Shown here piece by piece: positions 19,861 to 28,910 of a DNA stretch of 64,000 nucleotides; the first letter of the stretch is position 1, and the number at the start of each line of letters is the position of its first letter. The notes beneath the pieces are model-generated. The model did no database searches, had not been told where the DNA came from, and saw only the letters and a list, made by a program, of their open reading frames with translations. Origin of the DNA: Tsukamurella ocularis (lineage in GTDB: Bacteria > Actinomycetota > Actinomycetes > Mycobacteriales > Mycobacteriaceae); assembly GCF_024807615.1 (NCBI RefSeq), contig NZ_JANUCJ010000001.1:434001-498000 (forward strand), written 5' to 3'. The position numbers were made by a program, and so were the translations under genes.

Positions 19861-20987
19861 CGTCCGCCCCCCATGATGAGCTGGACCAGGCCGACGCTGG
19901 ACGAGTCGACGATGCAGTTGGGCGGTTTAGCCACCGCAGCACAGATCCTTGCGGTGTCCTGTCCCCGCAGGTCCACTACTGGTGGCTTCCACATGACCCG
20001 CAGTGCACCGGTCTTCGAGTCGAAGAGTTGATCGGTGACCGTGGCCAGGCCGGGAAGCCGGGCCAGGATGTCGCCGATCCGGGTGGCGTACGGCGCGAGT
20101 GTGTTAACCCATGGACCGAGGTACTTGAGCAGGGCGACGATACGAACCCCATAGTTCCCGAAGAACCTGCCGTAGATGGGTACGAAGTGCGTGGCCCGCT
20201 CGAGCGTCACGGTGAACTCCTCGGAGAAGGCGGTGAAGGCCTTGAGCGACGCGTTCACGGTCTCGATCGTCGTACGGATATCAGGCCAGGACCGGTTCGC
20301 TTGTGCTGTCAGCAGATTCGAGTTCTCCAAAAGTCGACGCAGAACAGCGTCAGTCTCTGGGGCATCCCCGGCCATCTGGACCAGGCTTCGCATCAACGTG
20401 GAGAAGTCCGCTCCGCGTTGCGAGACGACCCGATCCGCTACAGTGCCGATCTGGGCGAGGTCATCAGTACGGGGTTTGCCCGGCGTGCTTTCCGCATCAG
20501 CCCCGAGCGCGTCGGTCAGGAGTCGATCGGTCACCGTGAAGTTCTCGCTGACTCCCCGCGGTGTCTTGGTGCGCGACTGCGGGATGCACGACGTTCGATT
20601 CAGGGACGGTCCGCCGGTATACGGCGCGGAGAACTCCACGCGACGGTCCGTGACGATCGAGTTGTCGATCACCACCGCGCCCACATCGGCGGGCAACGCG
20701 ATGCCGTCATCGACGGACAGCGACATCCGGACACCGCCGGGCCGAGGCTCGATCCGCTGTACAGTGCCCACGGGAACGCCCATCAGGCTCACTGTGTTCC
20801 CCACGTACACCCCCACGGCGTCTCCGAAGTCCGCACACACCGTTGAACGGGCCTGGACGAAGTTCGTCCGCACCAGGCTCGTCCGTGTCGCCACATACCA
20901 ACCGGCGGCACCGACCAGCAATGTCACGACCAGCCCGAGTAGAGCGAGGCGTCCGAACCAGCGCACGTTCGACGCAGATGTCTGCAC
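19857..20987 (-). CDS. MCE family protein MceD
   Basis: A 376-residue subunit with an N-terminal helix (LALLGLVVTLLVGAAGWYVA) and an Mce domain with GDAVGVYVGNTVSLMGVPVGTVQRI. The GTG start is chosen because it lies one base after the mceC stop and AAGAGG precedes it. An ATG seven codons upstream, inside mceC, is an alternative. The C-terminal half is helical with several Cys residues (ARICAAVAKPPNCIV), which could form a disulfide outside the membrane. Confidence 0.88.
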   Translation of the reverse strand: MQTSASNVRWFGRLALLGLVVTLLVGAAGWYVATRTSLVRTNFVQARSTVCADFGDAVGVYVGNTVSLMGVPVGTVQRIEPRPGGVRMSLSVDDGIALPADVGAVVIDNSIVTDRRVEFSAPYTGGPSLNRTSCIPQSRTKTPRGVSENFTVTDRLLTDALGADAESTPGKPRTDDLAQIGTVADRVVSQRGADFSTLMRSLVQMAGDAPETDAVLRRLLENSNLLTAQANRSWPDIRTTIETVNASLKAFTAFSEEFTVTLERATHFVPIYGRFFGNYGVRIVALLKYLGPWVNTLAPYATRIGDILARLPGLATVTDQLFDSKTGALRVMWKPPVVDLRGQDTARICAAVAKPPNCIVDSSSVGLVQLIMGGGR

Positions 20988-20988
20988 C

Positions 20989-22044
20989 TCAGCACCTCTT
21001 CGCAGCATTGGGAACGCAGACCTGGACTCCACGCACGGTCTGCCCTGACTGATCGATGACGACGCCCTGATCGCCGAGCACCTTCCGAAGTTGCTCAAGG
21101 GCGCTGTCGACGGACTTGAGCGATCCCTCGACGGAATCGGCGGCGGGCTTGAGTCGCGAGAGCAGATCCGCGCCGGCGTCCACGGCCTTCTCGAATCCGT
21201 CCTGGTAGAACGATCCGACTCTGTCGAGCAGGACGAACAGTCGTCCGAGGAGGTTGAACACCCTGCGAACCTGGTCGTACCGGACTCCCAGCCCTACCCC
21301 GATCTGCCCGACGTTGTGGATCAGGGTGAAGAGCATGTCGCGGTCCGCCGCTGTGGCGGCGACGTACTCGTCCGAGACACGCAGAGCTCCCCTGAGTTGA
21401 TCGGTGCGCGAGCTCATCTGTTCCGCGAATACCACACTCGCATCGATCAACTCGGTGAGCGCCCCCTCGTTGCCGGACACCGCCTTCCGAGCGGACTCGA
21501 TGATCTTCCGTCCGGTCTTGCCGTCGAGCGGCTCGATTTTGGGCGTGCTCTGCTCGACGATGTACGACATGTCGTAGGTACCGGTCACCCGGTCACGAGG
21601 AATCACCGTCCGCCCGAGATCGGCACCGCCCCGAGGGGCGAGCTGGAGGAATCTGCCGCCCACGGGGGTCAACATCTTCACGCCGATACTCGTCTCGTTT
21701 CCCATCCGTACCGAGGATTTGACCGTGAAGGTGAGCCTGACGCGATCCCCCTCGACCGCGATCCGCTCCACCTTGCCGACGGTGATGCCGGCGACACGGA
21801 CCTGGTCACCGGGCCGGACTCCCGAGGCGTTCCCCATGTCTGCGCGGTATTCGGAGTATCCCGGCGGTCGTACGTAGAGCACGCCCAGCGCGATCGCTAC
21901 GACCCCCACGAGCAGCACAGCGAGTACACCCACCGCGATCTGGTCCCGCCTGTTCTCCTCGTCGCCACGCAGCCGGCCCGTTCCGAGAAGTTCCTGTCCG
22001 CGTTCGAGAAGCTGCTGTCGTGCGGAGATCATCGATGAGCTCAT
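20989..22044 (-). CDS. MCE family protein MceC
   Basis: A 351-residue subunit with a soluble N-terminal tail of about 36 residues, one membrane helix (IAVGVLAVLLVGVVAIALGVLYV) and an Mce domain (YRADMGNASGVRPGDQVRVAGITVGKVERI). The helical C-terminal part is predicted to build the channel. The start ATG overlaps the mceB stop by four bases; a second Met four codons later is possible. Two Cys near the end (VQVCVPNAAKRC) may pair. Confidence 0.9.
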   Translation of the reverse strand: MSSSMISARQQLLERGQELLGTGRLRGDEENRRDQIAVGVLAVLLVGVVAIALGVLYVRPPGYSEYRADMGNASGVRPGDQVRVAGITVGKVERIAVEGDRVRLTFTVKSSVRMGNETSIGVKMLTPVGGRFLQLAPRGGADLGRTVIPRDRVTGTYDMSYIVEQSTPKIEPLDGKTGRKIIESARKAVSGNEGALTELIDASVVFAEQMSSRTDQLRGALRVSDEYVAATAADRDMLFTLIHNVGQIGVGLGVRYDQVRRVFNLLGRLFVLLDRVGSFYQDGFEKAVDAGADLLSRLKPAADSVEGSLKSVDSALEQLRKVLGDQGVVIDQSGQTVRGVQVCVPNAAKRC

Positions 22045-23045
22045 CGGCAGGCAACCACCTTCGTGCCACCGATCAGAATCTGCACCGTCGCAGGCAGATC
22101 CATTCGGCCCCGCGAGCAGGTCATGGTCGGCTCCGGCGCCGGAGGCAGACCTCGTGCGAACCTGTCGAGCAGGCCGGGAACAGACTTGATCGCGTCGATG
22201 ATCTGAGGCGTGGCCGGCACCAGGCGGTGTGCCATCGCTTCCAAGGCCGTCCGATTGTTGTCCAACGCCCCCACGAGGCTCTCGAGCACGTCGATGAGCG
22301 GTACCAGGACACGGTCACCCTCCGACAGCGACTCCTGGACCACGCCGATGTCGGCGGTGAACTTGACGACGGTGGCATTGAGCTGCGTCACCAGTTTCGC
22401 AACCTGTCCCGACCGTCCGGAGATTTCGCCGGCGACCGTGTTCAAGTTCTCCACCATGCGTCCGATCACCTCATCCCGGTTCTTGGTGAACGTCGCGATC
22501 TTCGCCAATGACTGGACGGCCGGTGCCAGCCCGGCGTCGTCACCTTGTAAGACGATCTGAAGGTTCTCCGCAAACGTGTTCAGCTCCGCCGGATCGATTT
22601 CATTGATCAGCGGCGCGACACCGTTGAAGAGCTCAGTGATGTCGAACGACGAGATCGTCCGGGCCGGAGGGATGATCTCCGTCTGATTCTGGTGCGCCCT
22701 CGCGCCGTCCTTCCGGACTATCTCCAGGTATCGCTGGCCGATCAGGTTCTGGTACCGGATCGCGACCTCCGAATTATCCTCGGGCGCGTGCGCGTTCTGG
22801 GCGGTGAACGTCACTCGCGCGAGCGCACCATCGACCTCGACCGAGGTCACCTTGCCGACGGCGACGCCGGCGAGCCGGACACTGTTGCCTCGGTAGAGGC
22901 CCGCGGCATCGTTGAACAGCGCGGAGTAGGTCCCGACCTTCCCCTCGACAGGTGCCACCATCGTCTGCATGATCACCACCATCGCTGTCACGACGACGGC
23001 GATGAAGGCGAGCACCGACACCAGAGACACTCGGAAGCCTGTCAT
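22041..23045 (-). CDS. MCE family protein MceB
   Basis: A 334-residue subunit: N-terminal membrane helix (VSVLAFIAVVVTAMVVIMQTM), Mce domain (YSALFNDAAGLYRGNSVRLAGVAVGKVTSVEV), a RYLEI block that is common in MceB, then a long helical region. It ends in VACR, with a second Cys in MTCSRG. It overlaps mceA and mceC by four bases each, so subunit production is coupled. Confidence 0.9.
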   Translation of the reverse strand: MTGFRVSLVSVLAFIAVVVTAMVVIMQTMVAPVEGKVGTYSALFNDAAGLYRGNSVRLAGVAVGKVTSVEVDGALARVTFTAQNAHAPEDNSEVAIRYQNLIGQRYLEIVRKDGARAHQNQTEIIPPARTISSFDITELFNGVAPLINEIDPAELNTFAENLQIVLQGDDAGLAPAVQSLAKIATFTKNRDEVIGRMVENLNTVAGEISGRSGQVAKLVTQLNATVVKFTADIGVVQESLSEGDRVLVPLIDVLESLVGALDNNRTALEAMAHRLVPATPQIIDAIKSVPGLLDRFARGLPPAPEPTMTCSRGRMDLPATVQILIGGTKVVACR

Positions 23046-24088
23046 TTCGGGTTCGTCTCCTTACTGATGAGCGCGGGCACCGCGATCTGCGGTGCGGCGG
23101 AGAGGATGAGCTCGACGTTCAGACGCGTGCGTCCGTCGCTGCCAGTAGTGAAGGCGTCGGCCGTCCCTTTCAGGGCGGTGCTCAGTCGGTCGTACGCACG
23201 AGGGAAGGACGCGAACGAGACGACCGTCGGCACCCCCAGATCGAGGGCCACAGCGATGATCTTGGTCAACGCGGCATTGTTGTCGTGCAGCATGTTTCCC
23301 AGCGGGAGGACTACCGTCTTGGAAAGCTTGAGGATCGCGTCGTTCGAATTCCGCAGCCTCACGTGATCGTCCACGTATCCCGATGTGTCGAGCGACGTGG
23401 TGACGACGGAGAGCATCGGCGTGATCGCCGGTTGGATCGCGTCGATCGAATCCGCGGCGTCCGTGAGGAACCGCGTCAGAGTGATCTTCTGGTCCTTGGC
23501 CACCTGGGAGACCACTGGAAAGGTCTCCTTCAACAGGCGAACGTACGGGTCGGAATCATTGGTGAGCTTCAGGATCGCATTCACCACCGCGGGATCGCCG
23601 AGCGTTCCCGTCAACTTGCCTGCCCGGTTGAGAACGCTGGTGAGCGTGCCGAAGGACATATCGGAGCGCACCCCCAATGTCTGTCCGTTGGACAGTGGCC
23701 GCCCCCGCTGCACACCCGGCACGAACTCGATGTCCGTCGAGGTGAACATGCTCGACGCCGTGTACACCGGCACCACATCGGTCGTGAGCGCGCGCGCCTG
23801 AGCTGGATCCAAATCCAGCGTCACGTACTGCTTTCCGTCCGCACGCACCTGAACCTCGTCGACCCGACCGATCCGCAGGCCACGGAACCTGACGTCCGTC
23901 CCGGATTGCAACCCGTCGCCAACCTTGTCGGAGGTCAGGGTAACGACGAAACGCTCGTCGAAGCCGCCTGTGGTCCACCGTCCGATCACGTATCCCACCA
24001 CGACGAGAACGATCATGACTGTGACGCCGACTTCAGCCAATCGCCTGCGTGCCGGCTCCCGCCCCGATGGGTCCTTGTACAAAGGCAT
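23042..24088 (-). CDS. MCE family protein MceA
   Basis: A 348-residue subunit and the first mce gene after the two permeases. It has a basic N-terminal tail, a membrane helix (about 20-38) and an Mce domain with VGDGLQSGTDVRFRGLRIGRVDEVQV. MceA-type proteins usually recruit the accessory partners and give substrate preference. Only three bases separate it from yrbEB. No proline-rich or cell-entry extension is present, unlike the Mce1A of tubercle bacilli. Confidence 0.9.
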   Translation of the reverse strand: MPLYKDPSGREPARRRLAEVGVTVMIVLVVVGYVIGRWTTGGFDERFVVTLTSDKVGDGLQSGTDVRFRGLRIGRVDEVQVRADGKQYVTLDLDPAQARALTTDVVPVYTASSMFTSTDIEFVPGVQRGRPLSNGQTLGVRSDMSFGTLTSVLNRAGKLTGTLGDPAVVNAILKLTNDSDPYVRLLKETFPVVSQVAKDQKITLTRFLTDAADSIDAIQPAITPMLSVVTTSLDTSGYVDDHVRLRNSNDAILKLSKTVVLPLGNMLHDNNAALTKIIAVALDLGVPTVVSFASFPRAYDRLSTALKGTADAFTTGSDGRTRLNVELILSAAPQIAVPALISKETNPK

Positions 24089-24091
24089 GCT

Positions 24092-24958
24092 CTACCCCGT
24101 GATCCTCACGCCGGAGTCGAATCCCCAGAACAGCAGCGTCATCACCATGTCGAGCGAGACGACGATCACCAGGCTGGCCCGAATCGCACGTCCCGCAGCG
24201 ACTCCCACGCCCTCCGGGCCACCACTGGCGTAGTAGCCCTGGTAGCTGTGAATGAGGATGACCGCGACCGCGAAGACCACCGCCTTGACCAGCGAGTAGC
24301 CCATGTCCTGCGGGGAGATGAAGGACGAGAAGTAGTGGCCGTACGTTCCCGAGGACTGTCCGTGCACCACGGAGACCATCAGCTCGCAGGTGAGGTAGCC
24401 CGCGATCAGAGTCAGGAGGTAGAGCGGCACGATGGCGACTACGCCCGCGATCACCCGGGTGGTGACGACGAAGGGTATAGGCCTGATCGCGGATGCATCC
24501 AGCGCATCGATCTCCTCCGACATGCGCATCGCACCCACTTCGGCGGTGATCCGGCAGCCCACCTGCGCCGCGAACCCGACCGCTGCGATGAGCGGTCCCA
24601 TCTCCCGGGTCGTCGCGTACGCCGCCACCAGACCGGTCAACGGCCCCATGTTCACCATGTCGAGGAGCGAGAAGCCCTGGATCGCGATCGTTCCCCCCAT
24701 GGCAACGCCGAGGAAGACGAGCACGCCCAGCATTCCGCCGCCGACGATGATGGCACCGTTGCCGAAGACCACGGCACCGATGTGGCTGAGGATGTGCTTG
24801 GGATAGGTCCTGACCGCAAACGGAACCGACCGGAGAGCAAGCATGACGAACCTCGCCTGATGGCCGAGCATCGCGAACGCCGTGACCGGCCTTCCCAACG
24901 CCGCCCCCATCGCGGTGCGCACCCGTCCCAGCCGGAACGGGACGTACGGCGCCGCCAT
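24092..24958 (-). CDS. YrbE-type Mce permease subunit B
   Basis: A 288-residue MlaE-family permease with five to six membrane segments. The conserved cytosolic coupling helix EVGAMRMSEEIDALDASAIRPI is the EExDAL motif expected to contact the MceG ATPase. Its start overlaps the yrbEA stop by one base (TGATG). With the A subunit it forms the membrane gate of the importer. Confidence 0.93.
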   Translation of the reverse strand: MAAPYVPFRLGRVRTAMGAALGRPVTAFAMLGHQARFVMLALRSVPFAVRTYPKHILSHIGAVVFGNGAIIVGGGMLGVLVFLGVAMGGTIAIQGFSLLDMVNMGPLTGLVAAYATTREMGPLIAAVGFAAQVGCRITAEVGAMRMSEEIDALDASAIRPIPFVVTTRVIAGVVAIVPLYLLTLIAGYLTCELMVSVVHGQSSGTYGHYFSSFISPQDMGYSLVKAVVFAVAVILIHSYQGYYASGGPEGVGVAAGRAIRASLVIVVSLDMVMTLLFWGFDSGVRITG

Positions 24959-25791
24959 CAGACGATGCTCCGCATCGGGAAGAACATGGTGGTCACCTGC
25001 GTCAACGCCATGTTCAGACCGAATGCTGCGACGACGCCCACGACCACCGCGGCGTTGACCGAGTCGGCGACCGCCTTCGCGCCGTGCTTGGTCTCCATGC
25101 CCCGCTGGCAGGCGACGACGGCGACCACAAGTCCGAAGATCAACGACTTGCCCACGGCGATCACAACATCCGTCATGGACGAAAACGAGGCGAACGAGGA
25201 GAGATATGACCCGGGCGCGACCCCCATGAAAGCGATCGAGATGAAGTAGCCGGTCGTCACACCCATGATGATGGCCAGGAAGCAAATCAGGGGCGCGACC
25301 CCGACCATGGCGACGATCCGCGGGGCGACGAGGCGACGGACGGGGTTGATTCCCATCGCGCGCAACGCATCGATCTCCTCGCGCATCGCCCGGGCCCCGA
25401 GATCGGACGCCACCGCGGCACCGGCCGCGCCACCCAGCAGCAGCGCGGCGACGATGGGCGCTCCCTGTTGAATCACCCCCAGGCCTCCGGCCGCCCCCGA
25501 TACGCTCGTCGCACCGACCTGCTGCGTCAGGCTGCCGACCTGCGCGGCCACGATCACCCCGAACGGGATGGAGACGAGCACTGTGGGGGTCGCGGTGACT
25601 GTGACGATGAACCAGGTCTGCTTGACGCACTCCCGCCACGAGAATCGCCTGGTCGCGATATCGACGATCGCGTAGTAGACCGCGCCCGCCGCGATCTGGA
25701 TCGCCCGGCCGAAGGTGGCGAGTGAGTCGACCACCGTCCGCGTCAGATAACTGCGGAACCGTCCCAGGACGCCGTCGATCGAGTCGATCAT
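24958..25791 (-). CDS. YrbE-type Mce permease subunit A
   Basis: A 277-residue MlaE-family permease. The coupling motif is in DLGARAMREEIDALRAMGINPV, and several Gly/Ala-rich membrane helices surround it. The start ATG overlaps the stop of the hydrolase gene upstream by four bases, so lipid hydrolase and importer are made together. No ATPase gene is present in the operon; in related bacteria MceG is encoded elsewhere and shared. Confidence 0.93.
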   Translation of the reverse strand: MIDSIDGVLGRFRSYLTRTVVDSLATFGRAIQIAAGAVYYAIVDIATRRFSWRECVKQTWFIVTVTATPTVLVSIPFGVIVAAQVGSLTQQVGATSVSGAAGGLGVIQQGAPIVAALLLGGAAGAAVASDLGARAMREEIDALRAMGINPVRRLVAPRIVAMVGVAPLICFLAIIMGVTTGYFISIAFMGVAPGSYLSSFASFSSMTDVVIAVGKSLIFGLVVAVVACQRGMETKHGAKAVADSVNAAVVVGVVAAFGLNMALTQVTTMFFPMRSIV

Positions 25792-26798
25792 GCCGCGACT
25801 CGTCTGCTGGCGCGCAGGGCGGTGCGAATGTGCTCGGTGATCGAGGCGACGGCACTGCGCGCCTCCGGGATCACATCAGCGCCGACTTGGAAGACGTGCA
25901 ACTGGCCTGGGTACACCTCCAGTGTGACTCGCACTCCTGCTGCGGCGAGGCGAGCGGCGATGTCCTCCGAGTCCGGCCGCAGGATCTCGCCACCACCGAC
26001 CTGAATGAGGGTCGGCGGAAGTCCGCGCAACTCGGCCTCCGTCGCTGACGCCGGCGTGAGCAACTTCTCGAGGGCATCCCGATCCCTCTCGGAGGCAAGG
26101 GTCATCTGCCACATCGCGTGGAGTGCACTGGCGGGGAACAGCGGATCGTTGACGCTCGCGGAGGCGAGCTTGGATGAGGGCTCGAGGTCGATGATGGGCG
26201 ACAGACATACGAGCGCACCGGGCGCCCCGAGCCCACCGTGCAGCCCTTCAAGCGCCACTCGCAGGGCGAAATATCCGCCGGCGGAGTCACCGACGACAGC
26301 GATTCTGTCCGCTGCGATGCCCGCGGTGCGGAGCCGTCGGAAGCCGTCCAAGCAATCGTCGAATGCATCGCTGACGGACGCATGAGGAAGTTTTCGATAG
26401 TTCACTGCAAGGACGGGAACACCTGTGTCACGTGCCAGTCGGGAGACCAGGCGACGATGGGAGCGCAGCCCGCCGACCAGCCAAGCACCGCCATGGAGAT
26501 AGAGGATCGCCGAATCGGATCCCGCGCCAGCGATCCGAGTGTGCTCGGCTTCGCAGTTCCGCAGGCGCACACGCGCACGTTCCACTCCGCGGACCGGCGG
26601 AAGCAGTACGGCCGCGAGATCGACCAGGAAGTACGGCCATGGAAACCGCCAGGTCTTCGACCAGATCGCAATGACCGGGCGCACCACGAACCACGAACCG
26701 GCCGTTGCCAGGCGCGCGACGACGCCCGGGCCGCCCCCCGTTCGCGTCACGACGACACCGCGACCGGATGTGATCCGTCCAGGCTCTGATGCACTCAT
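25788..26798 (-). CDS. Alpha/beta hydrolase, hormone-sensitive-lipase family (LipR-like)
   Basis: A 336-residue esterase. The oxyanion motif HGGAW and nucleophile motif GDSAGG (Ser in VGDSAGGYF) are typical of the HSL family; Asp in RPDSED and His in GQLHVF complete the triad. A hydrophobic N-terminal stretch (WPYFLVDLAAVLLPPV) may bind the membrane. It is the first gene of the mce operon, with GAGGAG before its ATG and operator site 3 upstream. Likely role: cleaving an ester or lactone formed by the monooxygenases, or freeing the import substrate. Confidence 0.9.
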   Translation of the reverse strand: MSASEPGRITSGRGVVVTRTGGGPGVVARLATAGSWFVVRPVIAIWSKTWRFPWPYFLVDLAAVLLPPVRGVERARVRLRNCEAEHTRIAGAGSDSAILYLHGGAWLVGGLRSHRRLVSRLARDTGVPVLAVNYRKLPHASVSDAFDDCLDGFRRLRTAGIAADRIAVVGDSAGGYFALRVALEGLHGGLGAPGALVCLSPIIDLEPSSKLASASVNDPLFPASALHAMWQMTLASERDRDALEKLLTPASATEAELRGLPPTLIQVGGGEILRPDSEDIAARLAAAGVRVTLEVYPGQLHVFQVGADVIPEARSAVASITEHIRTALRASRRVAA

Positions 26799-26834
26799 GT
26801 GATTCTCCTCACTTCGTCAGAAGTATAAACAGAC

Positions 26835-26855
26835 TGACGTCTCATTCGCTAATTG
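26835..26855 (-). promoter_or_regulatory. Island operator site 3, upstream of hydrolase-mce operon
   Basis: On the minus strand: CAATTAGCGAA followed by TGAGACGTCA, the island motif in the same orientation to transcription as the others. A TATACT hexamer (26821-26830 region, minus strand) lies just downstream and could be the -10 element. The site is 37 bases from the hydrolase start codon, in the 93-base gap after the second ABC1-kinase gene. Confidence 0.6.
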
Positions 26856-26891
26856 ATCGCCGGAGCTGACACCGACGGAAGGTGTCTGGGC

Positions 26892-28283
26892 TCAGTCCGA
26901 CTGTCCGGCGCGCCAGCGTTCGATCTCACGTCCCATGGACGTGGCCGGCGGAGCTAATCCGAGCACCTCGGTGGCGATGGCACGCCATGCGCCCGTCGCG
27001 CGGATCTCGCTCAACAGCGCGACGGTGGACATCTCCGTTCGCCGCCCCAGAGCATGCACCTCTTGGAGGCGCTGGCCGACGAACCGATCGTAGAAGCCAC
27101 CGTGCGGCAGCATTGCCGCCGCAATCGCGTCACGTGCGATGTCCGGGGTCAACTGCATCTCGCCGTCGCGCACGTGCCATCCCACGACTGCTTCGATGAA
27201 GTCGGCCAGGTCGTCCGCATCCATCACGTCGGGCCGGCCGATGAAGCCTCCCAGAACCGCCAATTCGTGGACTCGCTCCCGCTCTCCGGAGAGCACCGCA
27301 CCGAAGAGATCTCGCTCGTAGCGGTGATCGTCGGGCTCGAGTTCGATGCACATCCCGAAGTCGACGAAACCGACCCTGCCATCGGACAGCAACAACACGT
27401 TTCCGGGGTGCGGATCGGCGCAGAACCGCCCGGCCCGATACATCTCACCGCAGTAGAAGCGGTAGATGGCCTCGCCGATCCGATCGCGGCGCTGTTGGTC
27501 GTACTCCTTGGCAGCGGTGAACGGATCACCATCGAGGAACTCCGTGACGAGCACTCGCTCGGTGCACAGCTCGGGCACGGGCCGGGGAACCACGATCACC
27601 GGGTGACCTTCGAACTGTTCCGCGAAGTAGCTTTGATTCGCCAACTCCGAGACGAAGTCGAGCTCTGCCATCACCTGTTTGGCGATCTCTGCGCCGAGGG
27701 CATGGGCGTTCGCCGCCGGGAGGTATCGCGACAGGACCTTCATCAGCAGGCGCATGTTCTTCAGATCGGCGCGCACCATCTTGTCGATCTTCGGGTACTG
27801 CACCTTCACTGCGACGACCCGACCGTCATCGAGCATCCCGCGGTAGACCTGCCCGATCGAGGCCGAGGCGATCGGACCCTCCAGCTTCGTGATGCGCGAG
27901 CGTGCGTCGCCGAGCTCCACCTCCAACTGCCGCATCATCGCCGTGTCCGTCCATGGCGGAGCAGTGGAGAACAACGGTGCCAGGCGCTCGGCGAACTCCT
28001 TCCGCGCGCGGCGCCCCGAAATACCGATATCGACCACCGCGAGGAGCTGCCCGAGCTTCATCGCCGCGCCGCGCATGCCACCGAGGACGACCACCAGGTC
28101 GTCTGCGAGAGCAAGAATCGCAGCGTCTCGTGCCGCACGCTCCGCCTGCTCGTCACGGAAGCGCGAGCCGGCGGCGTTCGTCGCGGTACGGACTGCGTGC
28201 CGCATCGCGACACCTCCGATTTTCGCCCCGCGGCGAACCCGTCCGACCGGCAGACTCGACGAGGCGTCACCAGATTCAGCCAT
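26892..28283 (-). CDS. ABC1/UbiB (ADCK-like) atypical kinase, copy 2
   Basis: A 463-residue ABC1-family protein: KxGQ in AAMKLGQLLAVV, ASASIGQV in the loop, lysine in VAVKVQYPK, then CADPHPGN and VDFGMC. Compared with copy 1 it has a longer N-terminal basic region (RRGAKIGGVAMRHAVRTA). A strong GAAGGAGG precedes the ATG. It is downstream of, and in line with, the FMO-SRPBCC pair at 28320-30493, 36 bases away, so it may be read from operator site 4. Function in lipid or cofactor metabolism is inferred from family and context. Confidence 0.88.
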   Translation of the reverse strand: MAESGDASSSLPVGRVRRGAKIGGVAMRHAVRTATNAAGSRFRDEQAERAARDAAILALADDLVVVLGGMRGAAMKLGQLLAVVDIGISGRRARKEFAERLAPLFSTAPPWTDTAMMRQLEVELGDARSRITKLEGPIASASIGQVYRGMLDDGRVVAVKVQYPKIDKMVRADLKNMRLLMKVLSRYLPAANAHALGAEIAKQVMAELDFVSELANQSYFAEQFEGHPVIVVPRPVPELCTERVLVTEFLDGDPFTAAKEYDQQRRDRIGEAIYRFYCGEMYRAGRFCADPHPGNVLLLSDGRVGFVDFGMCIELEPDDHRYERDLFGAVLSGERERVHELAVLGGFIGRPDVMDADDLADFIEAVVGWHVRDGEMQLTPDIARDAIAAAMLPHGGFYDRFVGQRLQEVHALGRRTEMSTVALLSEIRATGAWRAIATEVLGLAPPATSMGREIERWRAGQSD

Positions 28284-28319
28284 CCCGCGCCCTCCTTCGT
28301 CGCGAATTCTATCGAGCGA

Positions 28320-28910
28320 TCACCGAATGCGGCGGCGCTCCGAGACCTCGCCACCGACCATGCGAACTTCGCGCGCACCCCCGTCGCCGACCTCCCTGCG
28401 GACGCCCCGAAGACCGAACCTGAGGACCGGAGTCAGAAGCCTGGAGAGCCACCTGGCGGGAAGCCAACCGACAAACCTCGGCCGGACTCCCATGCGCCAC
28501 ACCAACCGCGAGCCGGCCCCCACCGGCTCGATGCGGTAGTCCTCGAGCCAGGTTCCGAAGAACGGCAGAGTGGCGTCGGTGGCCGTGTACATCATCCTGC
28601 GGCCCGGCTCGACGTGAATGATTCGCTCCCGCTGCGCGTAGACGAGCCAGTGATGGACGTACATCTGGAAGTCGCGGACCACTCCGGGCTCGACGCCGGC
28701 CCCCTCCGGGTAACGACAACCCCACACGGTGGGGAGCCACGACCACATCCGATCACTGGAGACGACTCCCCAGAGTTGGTCGGGAGTCAGGTCAGGGAAC
28801 TCGTAGGACACCTTGGCCAGGAACGGGGCTGCTGAGAAGAAGCGCTCCGCATCGTCGACCGCGACCGGCTCCGTGGCACGGAACCTCAGCAAAGCGAAAG
28901 GCTGCATCAC
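28320..28910 (-). CDS. SRPBCC family lipid-binding protein, copy 1
   Basis: A 196-residue START/Bet v1-like (SRPBCC) protein. The fold is suggested by the N-terminal strand-helix SYEFPDLTPDQLWGVVSS, the central strand RMMYTATDATLPFFGTWLEDYRIEP-like, and the C-terminal long helix. The ending RFVGWLPARWLSRLLTPVLR matches the end of the protein at 30678 (RWIDWFPLRWTAFLARPAMR). GTG at 28910 overlaps the monooxygenase stop (GTGA); the next codon is ATG. Likely role: carrying or presenting a hydrophobic intermediate. Confidence 0.75.
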   Translation of the reverse strand: MMQPFALLRFRATEPVAVDDAERFFSAAPFLAKVSYEFPDLTPDQLWGVVSSDRMWSWLPTVWGCRYPEGAGVEPGVVRDFQMYVHHWLVYAQRERIIHVEPGRRMMYTATDATLPFFGTWLEDYRIEPVGAGSRLVWRMGVRPRFVGWLPARWLSRLLTPVLRFGLRGVRREVGDGGAREVRMVGGEVSERRRIR

